DNA of 64,000 bases from Omphalotus guepiniiformis (taxonomy: Eukaryota; Basidiomycota; Agaricomycetes; Agaricales; Omphalotaceae). The notes under the pieces were generated by a model. It was not told the origin of the DNA, ran no database searches, and saw only the letters and a program-made list of their open reading frames with translations. Below, piece by piece: positions 52,521 through 62,990 of this stretch. A program made the position numbers and the translations under genes. The stretch is taken from positions 1,488,001 to 1,552,000 of the forward strand of contig JAQOOI010000079.1 in NCBI GenBank assembly GCA_028554645.1, in the 5' to 3' direction. Each line of letters starts with the position of its first letter. Position 1 is the first letter of the stretch.

Positions 52521-53550
52521 GTGAATGAATTGAATGAACGAAACAGTGAGTGAATGTTGGATGTAGTCGCCAGGACCAATGAGGATCTGTACCAGGACAT
52601 CTTCTCTTTAAATATGAATTCGAGACTGGCGGGCGTTAGTGTCCGGTGGACAACTCTCTCCGTGGAGCGATGAGGAGTAGTTCCCGGTTGCCTTGTACAT
52701 AGAGTTTGTATAAACTCCAGAGACATCAAACAAAAGCAGTGATGAAGTGCAAGAAAGCGAATATTGCAGGAAAGTATGTTCAATTGCTTGCATATCGGTT
52801 GCATATCGGCCGAGAGACACGGAGAAGTGATACCGAGCGCTAGCTTCAGGCTGAGGTATCAGGACAGGACGGCGCTGTGAGGCGCATGATTTTATTTTTT
52901 ATTCTTATTGATTTTGATTTTGATGAGTAGATGACAAGAGACAATTTAAACAGGCATTCGTTCTACTGTCACTAGTCAGATAAGGCGGTGACAAAGGGAG
53001 GAGCATCATTCAACGCACCAAATGTCACTGCAGCCGCCTCGCAGAAACCAGATCCCAACACGCAAGGCTCCAGAGCTCCAAAACTCAACTCATACATAGG
53101 CGGAGGCGCTGGACTTCTGGACCCGGGAGATTCGAGCTGAACACACAAAATCATACCTCAAGCGGTCATCGTCGGGCATTCAAGAAAATAAAAGCCATCA
53201 TGCAAGGATGCATCATCTAGGGAGTGTTTCAAACACTGCCATCGAGACTAGTAAAGGCGCTCTTTCATCTCATGACAAGACGTTTACTCCGCTCCAGTCG
53301 TCGTATCCACATAACACTAAGAATCCTGGCGAGATAATTGTGACTCAAGGCAACGAATCGCGGGAGAATGAGACCAGAGTGGTACGATTGCAGAAAAGCA
53401 TGGATTGAAGACGGAAGTTCAAAAAAGTGGGAACTCGGCAGGAATTCGGGGATGTCGAAGGGCGGCAGGCACGAGCGGCAGTTCAAATCATAAGCGCCCA
53501 GGCGCCCAAGCCTCAGGCCTCAGGTTTTTGGTCACGATCCTGCGTATTCA
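52521..53550. other. Intergenic, promoter side of GH5 gene
   Basis: The GH5 promoter lies on the left. No gene is recognised. A 60-codon frame at 52972-53154 has no family features. Confidence 0.45.
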
Positions 53551-54625
53551 TTCATGGTCCTGCATGGTCCTGCATGATTGCATGATCCCTCAAGACCTCG
53601 CAAGGCCCCGCATGATCCCGCGAGGTCCTGCCTGTTCCTGCATGCTCCCTCCAAACCCCGCAAGATCCTGCATGATCTCTCAGGTTCCTACAGTTCCTAC
53701 TTGACACTTATATACTAACACTCATACTCACGTAGTACCTCTTAGGTCCAAAGTAATTGGTCAAGAGAGCCATGAAAATGTAGGCATTCATGCCCGTGCA
53801 TTGATCCTGCGTAGTCTTTCGAGGTTCCGCGAGGTCCTTCAAGGTCCCGCGAGGTCCTGAAAGATCCTGAATGATCCTGAATGATCCTACGAGGTCCCGC
53901 AAGATCCTGTATGGTCCAGAATGATCCCGCAAGGTCCCTCAAGATCATGAATGGTCCTCAAATGATCCCGCAAGGTCCCACAAGATCTCACAAGACCCCT
54001 CATGCTCCTACAGGACACAAACTCCTTCATTCAAGAATAAAAATATCGAACTCGAGGGATCAACGTTTAATTAACATTCCAACCAGAACCCTGGATGTTA
54101 GTGACTCAGGTTTGAGCTATTGGTTCAAGTTACTGATGATGACATTTATACTTGTGATTGTGCTTGGTCCTTTGTGGTCCTACGAGGTCTCACGAGGTCC
54201 TACAAGATATTGCGAGGTCCTCCATGATCCCGCAAGGTCCCTCAAGATCCCACAAGATCTCACAAGACCCCTCATGCTCCTACAGGACACAAACTCCTTC
54301 ATTCAAGAATAAAAATATCGAACTCGAGGGATCAACGTTCAACCTTTTAACCAGAACCTTAGATGTTAACTCGAGTTCAAGTTATGGATTAAGTTACTGA
54401 CAATGCCATCTATGTGTATGCTTGTGCTTGTGCTTGGTCCTTTGTGGTCCTATGAGGTCCTGCATGATCCTGCATGTTCCCGCGAAGTCCTGCGAGGTCC
54501 TCGAAGATGCTGCAGGATCTTTTAGGTTCTTGTATAATCCCGTGAGGTCCTGCATGATCCTGCATGATCCCGCGAGGTCCTGCAAGGTCCTGTATGACCC
54601 CTCAGGTTCGCTCAGGCTCCTACAT
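53551..54625. repeat. 10-bp minisatellite with 272-bp higher-order repeat
   Basis: Degenerate decamers of the form CCYGCRWGRT run in four blocks (about 53551-53700, 53803-54015, 54165-54285, 54436-54625). The segment containing CAGGACACAAACTCCTTCAT recurs 272 bp later (54011 and 54283). Flanking text (TTCAAGAATAAAAATATCGA, then GTGCTTGGTCCTTTGTGGTC) is repeated at nearly the same offset, so a larger unit of spacer plus decamer block was duplicated. Open frames through it are by-products of the repeat. The spacing is close to one helical turn of DNA. Confidence 0.85.
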
Positions 54626-55057
54626 AACCCACATATACATGTATCTTATCAACCACCCATACCAACCATCGTCAAAGTCACATCTTCCATATGAAACATT
54701 ATCACTGTCCCTGTATATATCCTAGCACACACAACCACCCACACCCTGAACCAAATCAGACAGACACTGTATAGTACAAGAAAATAACCCCAAAACGCAA
54801 ATTTAGGTATGCTCGGGTGCTAGTACAAGAAAATATATCATAGTATATAGCTTTTTATGTAAATCATAAAGGGTGGGTAGATTGGTAAAAAGTGAAGGTA
54901 GGACTAAGAGTACTAAAAGAATAGGGGTATCATGTACATCGTGAATTTACATTATAATCATCGTCTTCCAAAAAAGAAAAGAAAAGAGAGACAAGACAAA
55001 AAAATGACAAATCCAGACTCAAGACGAACAAAACCATACCACACACCCACTCAAAAT
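54626..55057. other. 3' flank of the CSC1-like gene
   Basis: AT-rich, with A-rich runs near 54980-55015. No gene seen. Confidence 0.5.
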
Positions 55058-58000
55058 CTACTCCCTAACTAAATCAGGCGGCTGACACTCCCCACATAAA
55101 TCAACTTTCCCCTTCTCATTCATCTCAGCATCCTTCAAACTAACATCCAACCCCTTCTCCCGACACCCTCTCTCCTCTTCCTCACCCAACCCAAGTACAT
55201 CCCTCGGTATCCATATCGTCCTCTGAGGTCTCGAAGCAGCAGGATGTGAGAACCCATACTCTTCTTCTGCGCGTAAGACTGGTCGGGAGGACGTAGGTAC
55301 CGGGTCACGATTGCGGTCGTTGTTGTTATTGTCGTGGTCGTGGTCGTGACCATCAGCGCGTTCGGTGAGTTGCGCACGTTCAACAGAGCTCCCATCAACA
55401 CTAGGTCCACGAGCACCACTCTTCGTGTCGACTCTATCCATCATCTCAACTTCCTCGCCGGCACGTCCACCAGGTGGATTCTCTCCCGACGGCGTAGAAA
55501 CATGCGATTCCTTAGGAGAATGATACATCTTCTCCACCATCGTAAGCGGTAACGCATGCTGAAGAGGATCATACATGTTGTTGATAATCATATGGAAAAA
55601 CGCCTGAAGCACATTCATCAGAAGAGTCATACTCTTGGGCGAAAAACAGCTCACCGTAAACACAATGAGCACAATCATCAACGCCCCCTCCGGTATCGCA
55701 CTGGCCTTGTTATTCTGATCCCTCGCAAGGAAAAACAACGCAGCTAGACAAATCTCCTCCACATACAACCCAACAAAGACATGCTGAACCGCTTTGGGGA
55801 AGAACAACCCGCCAGTATCGGTATCCTGATCTTGTTGATACTGCCACAAGAACAGATACTTGTACAACATGTAAAACAAGAAAAACGTCGCGCACGCGAG
55901 ACCGTTGATGATAGGTGAAATAATCGAGTATCCAAGCGCTGAAAGAAACGAAAACCCAGAAAAGTAAACAGGCGCGCATAAGTCGGACTAACCTATTTTG
56001 AGAAACGTCTTTCCACGCACCAATGACAGTCAACAACGTCGTAGTCGGGAACAAAGTACCCCAGTTAACATTCCTCGCTCCATACTTGATACCCCAGATA
56101 CTCCTAGGCGTACTCCCTAGCAAAAACAACTTGACATAATAGATCGCCAACGGTACAATCTGTAAAAATCCACCAGCAGTTCCAGATAATCCTTGCAAAA
56201 GGATGTACCTAAAGGGAAACGTCAGTGAATATCCAAGTCTTTACGAGCAAAAAGACTAACGTCAGGAAAAACGTCGAAGCCAATGGTAAATTCTGAGCCA
56301 GGATAGTCGGAATATTCGTCGGATTCGAAGTAAGCTCCGTTAACGAAGCGATGAGACCGGAAGAAAGTGTGACGATAAGGAATGAATGCTACAAACCGGT
56401 GTCTCGTTTAGCGTTGACAGACAGCCTTGAAAGACAGAATGCTCACAATGACTTGAAAAATGAAAAACCTAGTCATCAGACTCAACTCGACTCCGCTTCT
56501 TTTCGGGATTCCTTCGAATCTCGCTAGGAGGCGAAGAACGATGGGAAGAAGCATCATGAGAACGGCGAGCAAGACAGGAGGTAGGATACCCTATACGGAA
56601 TAGTCAGTCAAGATAGCAAAGCAGAAGAACGTTATTCTCACAGAGATGATGCCCACTACCACGGCAGGCAGTTTACATATCCAAGCCAACCACGAATACT
56701 TTACGCAAAGCGTATGCACATTCGACACGGTACCCACAAACGCAACTATAAGACAAAGAATTAGTTAACAAAACCATTTCGCAAGGGAAGGGAACACGCA
56801 ACAGGTATAGCCCAGAAAATAATCAACGCAACCGTAACCGCCCAACTAATGACCAGTCTGACTTTCATCTCGTACGGATTCAAACACAGATTACCCCAAA
56901 TAACATCGCTTGGAGCAACTTCCACATGTTTCTGGCTCATCCGATAGGGTTCATGGTGTACCAACGCCTGACCCGCAAGATGCGCCGCAATTTGTTTGTG
57001 AAATGTGATGAAGGCGCTGTTCATAGGCGGATAGGCCTCCCCATCCTTGTCCTTGCCATTGCCTTCCTCCGTATTGTCAACTACATCCTCCGAAGACGGC
57101 CTGGCACTTTCACCACTCTGCTTCCCCTTCTTCCCCGGCAACCGTTTCTTCACAGCCCCACCAACAACCCCAACAGTCCCAAGCAGTCCACCTTGCGCTG
57201 CACCAAAATCATCGTCACTATCGTCGTTGAATTCAGGATGAAAACTGAATCGCGTGTGAGGATCGTATTCGGGTATCTTCTTTCGGCCAGCTTCCAGCAA
57301 TTCGTTACACACCCGGATCTCAGAACGAGCCCAATCGATGCTGTCAACTTTCTCTCCCCAAAGACCGAAAAACCCAAGCTTATGGGAGGGACGATCAGAG
57401 GGGGAGATTTCTGGGATTGCAGAGGATGATGACGCATGAGATTCCGCATCTACATGATAACCATTAGCATAAAATTTTGTGATTCACAATTTGAAAAAGC
57501 AAACCTTTCTCTTTAGACGCAGCCTTGACCTCCTTCAACTTTTTCTTCGCTGCAATGCTCAACAACTTGGTCTCCGCAGACTCAAGCTTATCACACGCTT
57601 TCAATCGACGATCGTAAATATCAGGCAGCTCCTTCAAGTTCCTTTTTTAAAAATAACATCACTTTAGTGGAGCACAGGGGTCTCAGAAAACATGACATAC
57701 CTATTGATCCAAATACGGCTGACACCGCCAGGGAGAACATCGAACACCTTGTGTAGGGCCTCGTGGCTAAGGTACTTTTCAGGTATTCCCGTAATAAGCA
57801 CCGTGTTAGCTTGTACGGTGCGCGCGTGTTGCGGATCGGTGAGATAGTTCTGGCGTGTATAGAGCCAGTGTCGCATCTCAATCCAAATATTACGAAACAC
57901 CCAAGCTACAAAACAGTTCAGTAAAAACACCAAATAAAAGAAGGAAAAAAGACTCACCAGTAAATACCCATACAAGAACAATATGCGCGGCATACCTCGC

Positions 58001-58459
58001 CTGCTTATCACTAGCCACATTCCCAAAAATGAACCTATCCAACTTGGTATTATCCCCAACTTGGGTATTCACGCTCGTCACAGGCAACAACACAATCCAC
58101 GAAAGAATCCAAATCGGCAAGAAAACAATAACCATCATCCTAAGATACCTCACGAAGAAATACGCATCGAGTCCATTCGCAGCTTTGATATCTTGATGGT
58201 CTGCTCTGTAGACAGCCAAAGGCCACCCAAAGATCGCCTTCAAATCAAGAGGCCGTTTCCCATAGGGAGTGAGAGGTTGTATACGTTTGGATTTAGGAGG
58301 GACATAAGTCCTAGGTTCGTATATCGCTTTAAAGTAGGGTCGTAGTAGTGTGAAAAGTCCAAGCTCGATACCAAATACCGCAGCATTGAGTACGAGAGCA
58401 GTGACAAAAGAGGCTGTAGAAGCTGAGGTAGCAGAATTTCTGAGATTACTGTCGGACAT
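55058..58459 (-). CDS. CSC1/OSCA-like calcium-permeable channel (DUF221, TMEM63 family)
   Basis: These are plasma-membrane or vacuolar mechanosensitive and osmosensitive cation channels. The start MSDSNLRNSATSASTASFVTALVLNAAVFGIELGLF is the first of about eleven membrane segments. The N-terminal cytosolic-domain motif YGKRPLDLKAIFGWPLAVYRADHQDI is followed by VLITGIPEKYLSHEALHKVFDVLPGGVSRIWINRNLKEL, the RNA-recognition-like cytosolic domain. AFITFHKQIAAHLAGQ and APSDVIWGNLCLNPYE lead into the pore region (WAIPVAFVGTVSNV, LPPVLLAVLMMLLPIVLRLLARFEG, GTAGGFLQIVPL). The C-terminal tail (about 180 residues) is disordered and rich in charge, with a His/Asp/Asn run. The intron at 56742-56797 is not GT-AG in the reading that gives the family sequence; the others are. 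Confidence 0.92.
56742..56797 (-). other. Repeat-bounded non-GT-AG intron in CSC1-like gene
   Basis: IPVAFVG results if the 56 nt between two copies of GTTGCGT (56796-56802 and 56740-56746 in reverse complement) are removed. A GT-AG alternative with the weak donor GTTCCC exists but would insert two residues (IPVAFAFVG). Confidence 0.5.
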
Positions 58460-59417
58460 CGCGGGGGGAAGACGAGACGCCAGGGAAATGGTTGGAAAAA
58501 AGGTGGGTTAATATTCAATTATTCCGTGATGTCATTACCACGTGTGACAAGAGCACAGCCACAGAGATCTTGTGAGATTTACACAAAGAATTGAAGCAAT
58601 TGTTGTCTTCTCGCTCGCTTGGCGGGATTCTGTTTTTATTCGCCTTGTGTTCGCTGTCTGCCTTCCTGCAAGCTTTCGGACCGAACATCGGAACTGGTAG
58701 GCTGTAAAATACGACTGCTTGCATGGAAAGTAGCATATAAAAATACATACTCATATAACGTCACTCATTTCCTTATCGCAATTTATGTACATATCCTGTC
58801 TGCATATACCCCACAACTAATCGAAATTGCCATTACAAGCAGTCAGTGTGTATGTGCCTGGGAGCAGGAACAATATCATTAATTTGCACTCATGCGTATT
58901 CCCTCGAATTCTTTGAGCCCGAGTCTAGACCGACCGTGGTTTCCGCGCTACTACGCATTCAAGTACAGCAACGCAACCGGTACCCAATCATTATAACTCA
59001 ATGCTACATATCTACAATGCTAATAGTGAAAGCCATCTAAAAAGCTACTCTTCGATTACTTACTTACAGATAGGAGTTGGATGCTCTGACATCCGTTGAA
59101 GTATAGGAGTCACTAGTCACTACCTGTATGTAGTATGTAACTAATTGTCGTTGCTCGTTTCTCGAGCGAGATCCTCACTCAACTTCTATGACTTCCATCA
59201 ACACCGCTCCCGCCTATAGGCTATAGCCACGGGGGCACGGGGCACGGGGGCATTGGTCGGGCTACCTATTTACTCATACTCACTCACACTCACTCACACT
59301 TACTCGCTCTTACTCACTGTCAATGTCAATGCCAATGCCAAAATTAAATATAGTACACACTGTGACTAAACGATCCGAATCCTGCCATGCACGTAACTCA
59401 CAATCCCACCTCACGAT
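58460..59417. other. Intergenic, with simple repeats
   Basis: Promoter side of the CSC1-like gene on the left. Short GGCACGGGG repeats lie near 59230, and degenerate CTCACA/ACTTACTC repeats at about 59270-59345. No gene seen. Confidence 0.5.
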
Positions 59418-61637
59418 CTAAAACCCCCCACTCATCCTCTCCAAAACCCTCAACAATTCCTCTCTCTCCATCCCCTGCATTACACCCTTCCCAACTCCGA
59501 TCGCGACTCGCGCATCTTTACCTATCGTTGCGTGAACGATCAACCGCGCGATAACTTCACCCTGTTGTTACGTTAGTACGTGCTTCTATTGTCCAACGGG
59601 AAGGATAACGGGAAGGAAAAGAAGGGAAGGATGGGAGGAAGGGAGGAAGAGAGGTAGGGAGGAAGAGAGGGAGGAAGGAAGGAAGGGAGGAAGAGAGGGA
59701 GGAAGGAAGTAAGCGGACATACCAGTTCAACTAGGATCGCAGCTACAATGAGCCTGGATTATATTTGGGTTAGTTTTATGTGATAGAAGGGGAGGGTGAG
59801 CGGAACGCATACCAGATTATAATCCACTATAACGCTCAATTCAGTACGTTGAATATGTGAGTGACAAAGTGATGGACCCACCGTAATCCTTTCCATCGCA
59901 CTATTATTGAGATGATCATGAATCGCCTCGAGCTATGCAAAAGAAAAAGAAAAAGAAAAGACCCATCAGCACTTCACACACCACCCCCGCACAACCCGCC
60001 AACTCACAAAATCACTAACAACCCCCAACCTCTCATTAAGCACCTGTACCCTCCCCCCAATCTCCATATACTCCCTAACAGCATCATACAACTCCCCCAA
60101 ACTAGCCTCACTCCAAAAAAGTTCAGGTACATCAAGCACATTCGATACCAAATTCACATCTTGGCGTAACTTGAATAACCTCCCAGTGAGTTTTAACGCT
60201 TCGTGTCGTTTGAGTTGGAGTGCACCGAGTTGGGCTAGTTGTTTTGGGATTGAGTTTGTTTGGGGGGATGAGAGGACGCGTTGGGCGTTTGATTCAAAGT
60301 GGGCTAGGAGGGTTGATTGGGCTAGGGCGTGCGCGATTGAGAGTTTTAGGAGGTGGGAAGGGGATTTGAGGGCTGTTGGGAGGTTAGTTGCTAGTCAGTT
60401 AGTTAGTTAGTGAGGAAGGGAGAGGGGACGTACTGAAGAAATCATTGTAAATCCTCGGATACGCAATATTAGGATCAAGCTAATAAAACATCATAAATCC
60501 ACTACACTCAACACAATTCACGATTCACAATTAACCAAACTCACAATAAAATGACACTCCTCGACTTCCCATTGATCTTCAGGTATCTTTCTCTTCATAA
60601 TCCCCGCATTCTCAATATCCTCCAACACACTCTTCTCTTGAACTTCACTCAATCCAAAGAAAACGACAACACCATACTCGAAGAATACCACTTCCGCGTT
60701 ATCCTGCTCTGTAGCCGTACCCTGTACCTGCGTCTGCTGCTGCTGCTGCTGTGTAACACTCTGCTGCGCCGCAGGAGGTCCAGGCCTCGGCGTTTGCGTG
60801 TCAAAGTCTCTACGTATCGTCTCCGTCGGTGACCCAACATTAAACCCCTCCGACTCCGTTTCAGCATCAGACACAAAAACCGTATCCGAAGCCGCAGACG
60901 AAGGACTAAACGGTAACTCGTTCTTCCTTCTCTCAGTAGGCGACGAAGTCATATACCCATCATTATGATTCGAAGGTTCTTCTTCATGAGGGAAATAAGA
61001 TCCTTGATAACCTATTTCTTCCGCTTCAGAAAGCCGAGTGAGAATCGCATCCATGCTTTTAACAGGTGCTGATGAACGAATGTTGACGTTTGGTCCGTAC
61101 CCTGGAAGGAGTGGTAAATGATACATCTAAATACCAAAAAGCATTAGCCCACGTAAATGTAAATACTCTCTCTCTCTCGAAGAACAACTTAGATGACCAA
61201 CTTACAACATACAAAGCCTCATCAAAAACCCTCGGCCCAACATTATGTTCCCTCTTCAAAAACGAAGCCAACAACTTCATCTTAAAAGACTCCGCAACAC
61301 AAAACGCCGTAATCCTCTTAAACCCTTCCTTCTTCCTATCCTCCTTACTCATCCTCTCAGCAGCATTCTTCACTTCCCTAACCCTCCCAACACCAGTCTC
61401 ATACCCAACCCCAAGTAACAAATCATCATCTGATTTATCAAGCGGTTTCGTTTGAGGCGCAGAAGGTAATACGACGAGTTTTTGGGATGTTTTTGATGTA
61501 CGTTGGGATTTGGGTGCTCCGGAGGGTAAGTGGGTTGATATTGAGGCTCGACGGGGTGTTGATGTTGTTGTTAAAGGTGATTTCTTGGATGGGAGACGGG
61601 GTTTGAGTTTTTGGGTTCGTCTTGTGGATGGGTCCAT
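59418..61637 (-). CDS. DUF155 (Rmd1/Sif family) membrane protein
   Basis: The basic, Ser/Thr-rich start (MDPSTRRTQKLKPRLPSKKS) is followed by the DUF155 core: FKRITAFCVAESFKMKLLASFLKREHNVGPRVFDEALYVMYHLP, a long disordered insertion with a Gln run, then EVVFFEYGVVVFFGLSE, LKLSIAHALAQSTLLAHFES and YMEIGGRVQVLNERLGVVSDFLEAIHDHLNNSAMERITWI. One C-terminal membrane segment (WIIIWLIVAAILVEL) and a short tail (GEVIARLIVHATIGKDAR...RVLERMSGGF) complete it. Family members are yeast Rmd1/Rmd8, fission yeast Sif2/Sif3 and human RMND1, which acts in mitochondrial translation. The long N-terminal half suggests the Rmd8/Sif type; the exact role is unknown. All introns are GT-AG; one holds a long CU-rich tract. 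Confidence 0.85.
59580..59718. repeat. Polypurine/polypyrimidine tract in an intron of the DUF155 gene
   Basis: About 115 bp of degenerate GGAAGGGAGGAAGA repeats on the plus strand (mainly 59598-59712), CU-rich in the transcript. It lies in the intron before the exon encoding GEVIARL. Confidence 0.75.
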
Positions 61638-61735
61638 GTTGGTGAAAGTGAAAGTACTGTAAATGAGTTAGCTGCGCTTTGACTTTTTGTCACCCTTTAT
61701 AGTTGTAGAATGAAGAAAACGTGGAATTCGTGAAA

Positions 61736-61807
61736 GCAACAGTGGTCTAACGGTTATGATCCGGTCTTCCCATGGCCGGGAAAGGGGTTCGACTCCCCTC
61801 TGTTGCA
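61736..61807 (+). tRNA. tRNA-Gly(CCC)
   Basis: A 72-nt intronless tRNA. The acceptor stem pairs GCAACAG with CTGTTGC, and A is the discriminator. The D arm (GTCT AACGGTTA TGAT) leads to the anticodon stem CGGTC/GGCCG with loop TTCCCAT, which gives anticodon CCC and reads GGG. The T arm is AGGGG TTCGACT CCCCT. Box A and box B promoter sequences fall in the D and T arms. A T5 terminator follows at 61826-61830. The tRNA lies between the divergent DUF155 and POP4 starts. Confidence 0.93.
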
Positions 61808-61825
61808 TGCTGAACCTTCAAAATC

Positions 61826-61830
61826 TTTTT
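61826..61830 (+). terminator. RNA polymerase III terminator
   Basis: TTTTT run 18 nt after the tRNA and 9 nt before the POP4 ATG. Confidence 0.6.
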
Positions 61831-61839
61831 ACCTCGACA

Positions 61840-62897
61840 ATGAACATCTACAAAGAATCCCAACCGACCAACACCTCCAACACCTCCGACCCACCCAAAA
61901 CCCCCTTCATACCAACCTTCATAACCTCCTCCCTAACCCAATCAACCAACCCAAATGAAATCTACACAACCCGTATCCAAGGGCGTAAAATTCTTCTCGA
62001 AAACCCCGTTAGGGAGAGTCGTTCGAAGAAGGAGAGAGCAGAGAAGAAGGCTAGGAGGGTGAAGGGGAAGGAGATTAAGAAGGTTGGGGTTATTGGTAGG
62101 AAGGAGGCTTCTGGGAGGGGAATTTGGAGGTTGGAGAAGGGGATGGCTAGGTGGGTGGCCCGCGGGGCTTTTCGAGCTCGATGATGGTGGAACTGATCGA
62201 TGGGTTAGATTCGAGTTGTTCGTCCCTCTACATCATCTTTGGATGGGGTATATGTCAGAGTTACTTGGTCTTCGTTCTCCGACGACTCAGATGACGACGA
62301 CTCCGACGATGAGGGACGCACCGTCATCTGCAGGGATACATGCTAAACTCCTCAAAGCTGATTTTCATGGGTCGATTATAACTGGTATGTCTACACCCCA
62401 GTCGAGTTCTCTGGAAATGTATAACACTGTTATGTTTTCAGTCAAACAAAGTAAATGTCCTTCGTTGATTAATCACTCCGGAATTGTAATACACGAAAGT
62501 GAGAATGCGTTTACGATTGTTACGAGTCGAGATAAAGCGAAATGTACGTCTCCCTTCCCTTCCCTTCCCTTCCCTTCCCTTCCCCCTTCTCCCGTGCCCC
62601 TTACCCATGTACTCACGCACTAAACACCGTCGAACAGTAATCCCAAAACAAAACACCATATTCACTTTCTCAGTTCCCCTCTACTCAACACTCCCACCTA
62701 CCCCCTCCCCCGAGTCCCTAGAATTACCCTACCAACCCCTTCCTCTCGACGCCGGAACCGGAGGAACAAACCCCAAGCACAAAACCGTCCTCGACATCCC
62801 ACACCTCCAATTCGATTTGTACGGTAATCAATTCCGATTCAGATCAGCAGATAGAGCATCTCGAAAGTTCAAATATAAAGAAACTATCGAGCTTTAG
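61840..62897 (+). CDS. POP4: RNase P/MRP protein subunit Pop4 (Rpp29)
   Basis: Pop4 is a core protein of RNase P, which trims tRNA 5' leaders, and RNase MRP. Splicing gives MNIYKESQPTNTSNTSD..., a basic region (RSKKERAEKKARRVKGKEIKK), then FELFVPLHHLWMGYMSELLGL, KLLKADFHGSIITVKQSKCPSLINHSGIVIHESENAFTIVTSRDKAKLIPKQNTIFTFSVPL and the end QFDLYGNQFRFRSADRASRKFKYKETIEL. These are the Sm-like Rpp29 fold and its conserved end. The first intron (62151-62208, GTGGGT...GTTAG) is needed to move from GMAR into FELF. The third holds a CCCTT repeat. The upstream in-frame ATG lies inside the tRNA and is not used here. Only 33 bp separate the tRNA from the start codon. Convergent with the carrier gene, 93 bp apart. 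Confidence 0.92.
62551..62585. repeat. (CCCTT)n microsatellite in a POP4 intron
   Basis: About six units of CCCTT shortly after the donor of the third intron (GTACGTCTCCCTTCCC). The complementary strand is AAGGG-rich and could form a G-quadruplex. Confidence 0.75.
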
Positions 62898-62990
62898 CTT
62901 TAAATCGAAATGAAATTCGTATATGTATTCAAAACCAACCCATTACACTATGCCACTAAACACTACTGTATGTACTATGTATGAACGCCC

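Noticed and set aside
53405..54694. Several open frames of 60-140 codons in the minisatellite
   Set aside because: They repeat the decamer in different frames (10 is not a multiple of 3) and appear on both strands; by-products of the repeat.
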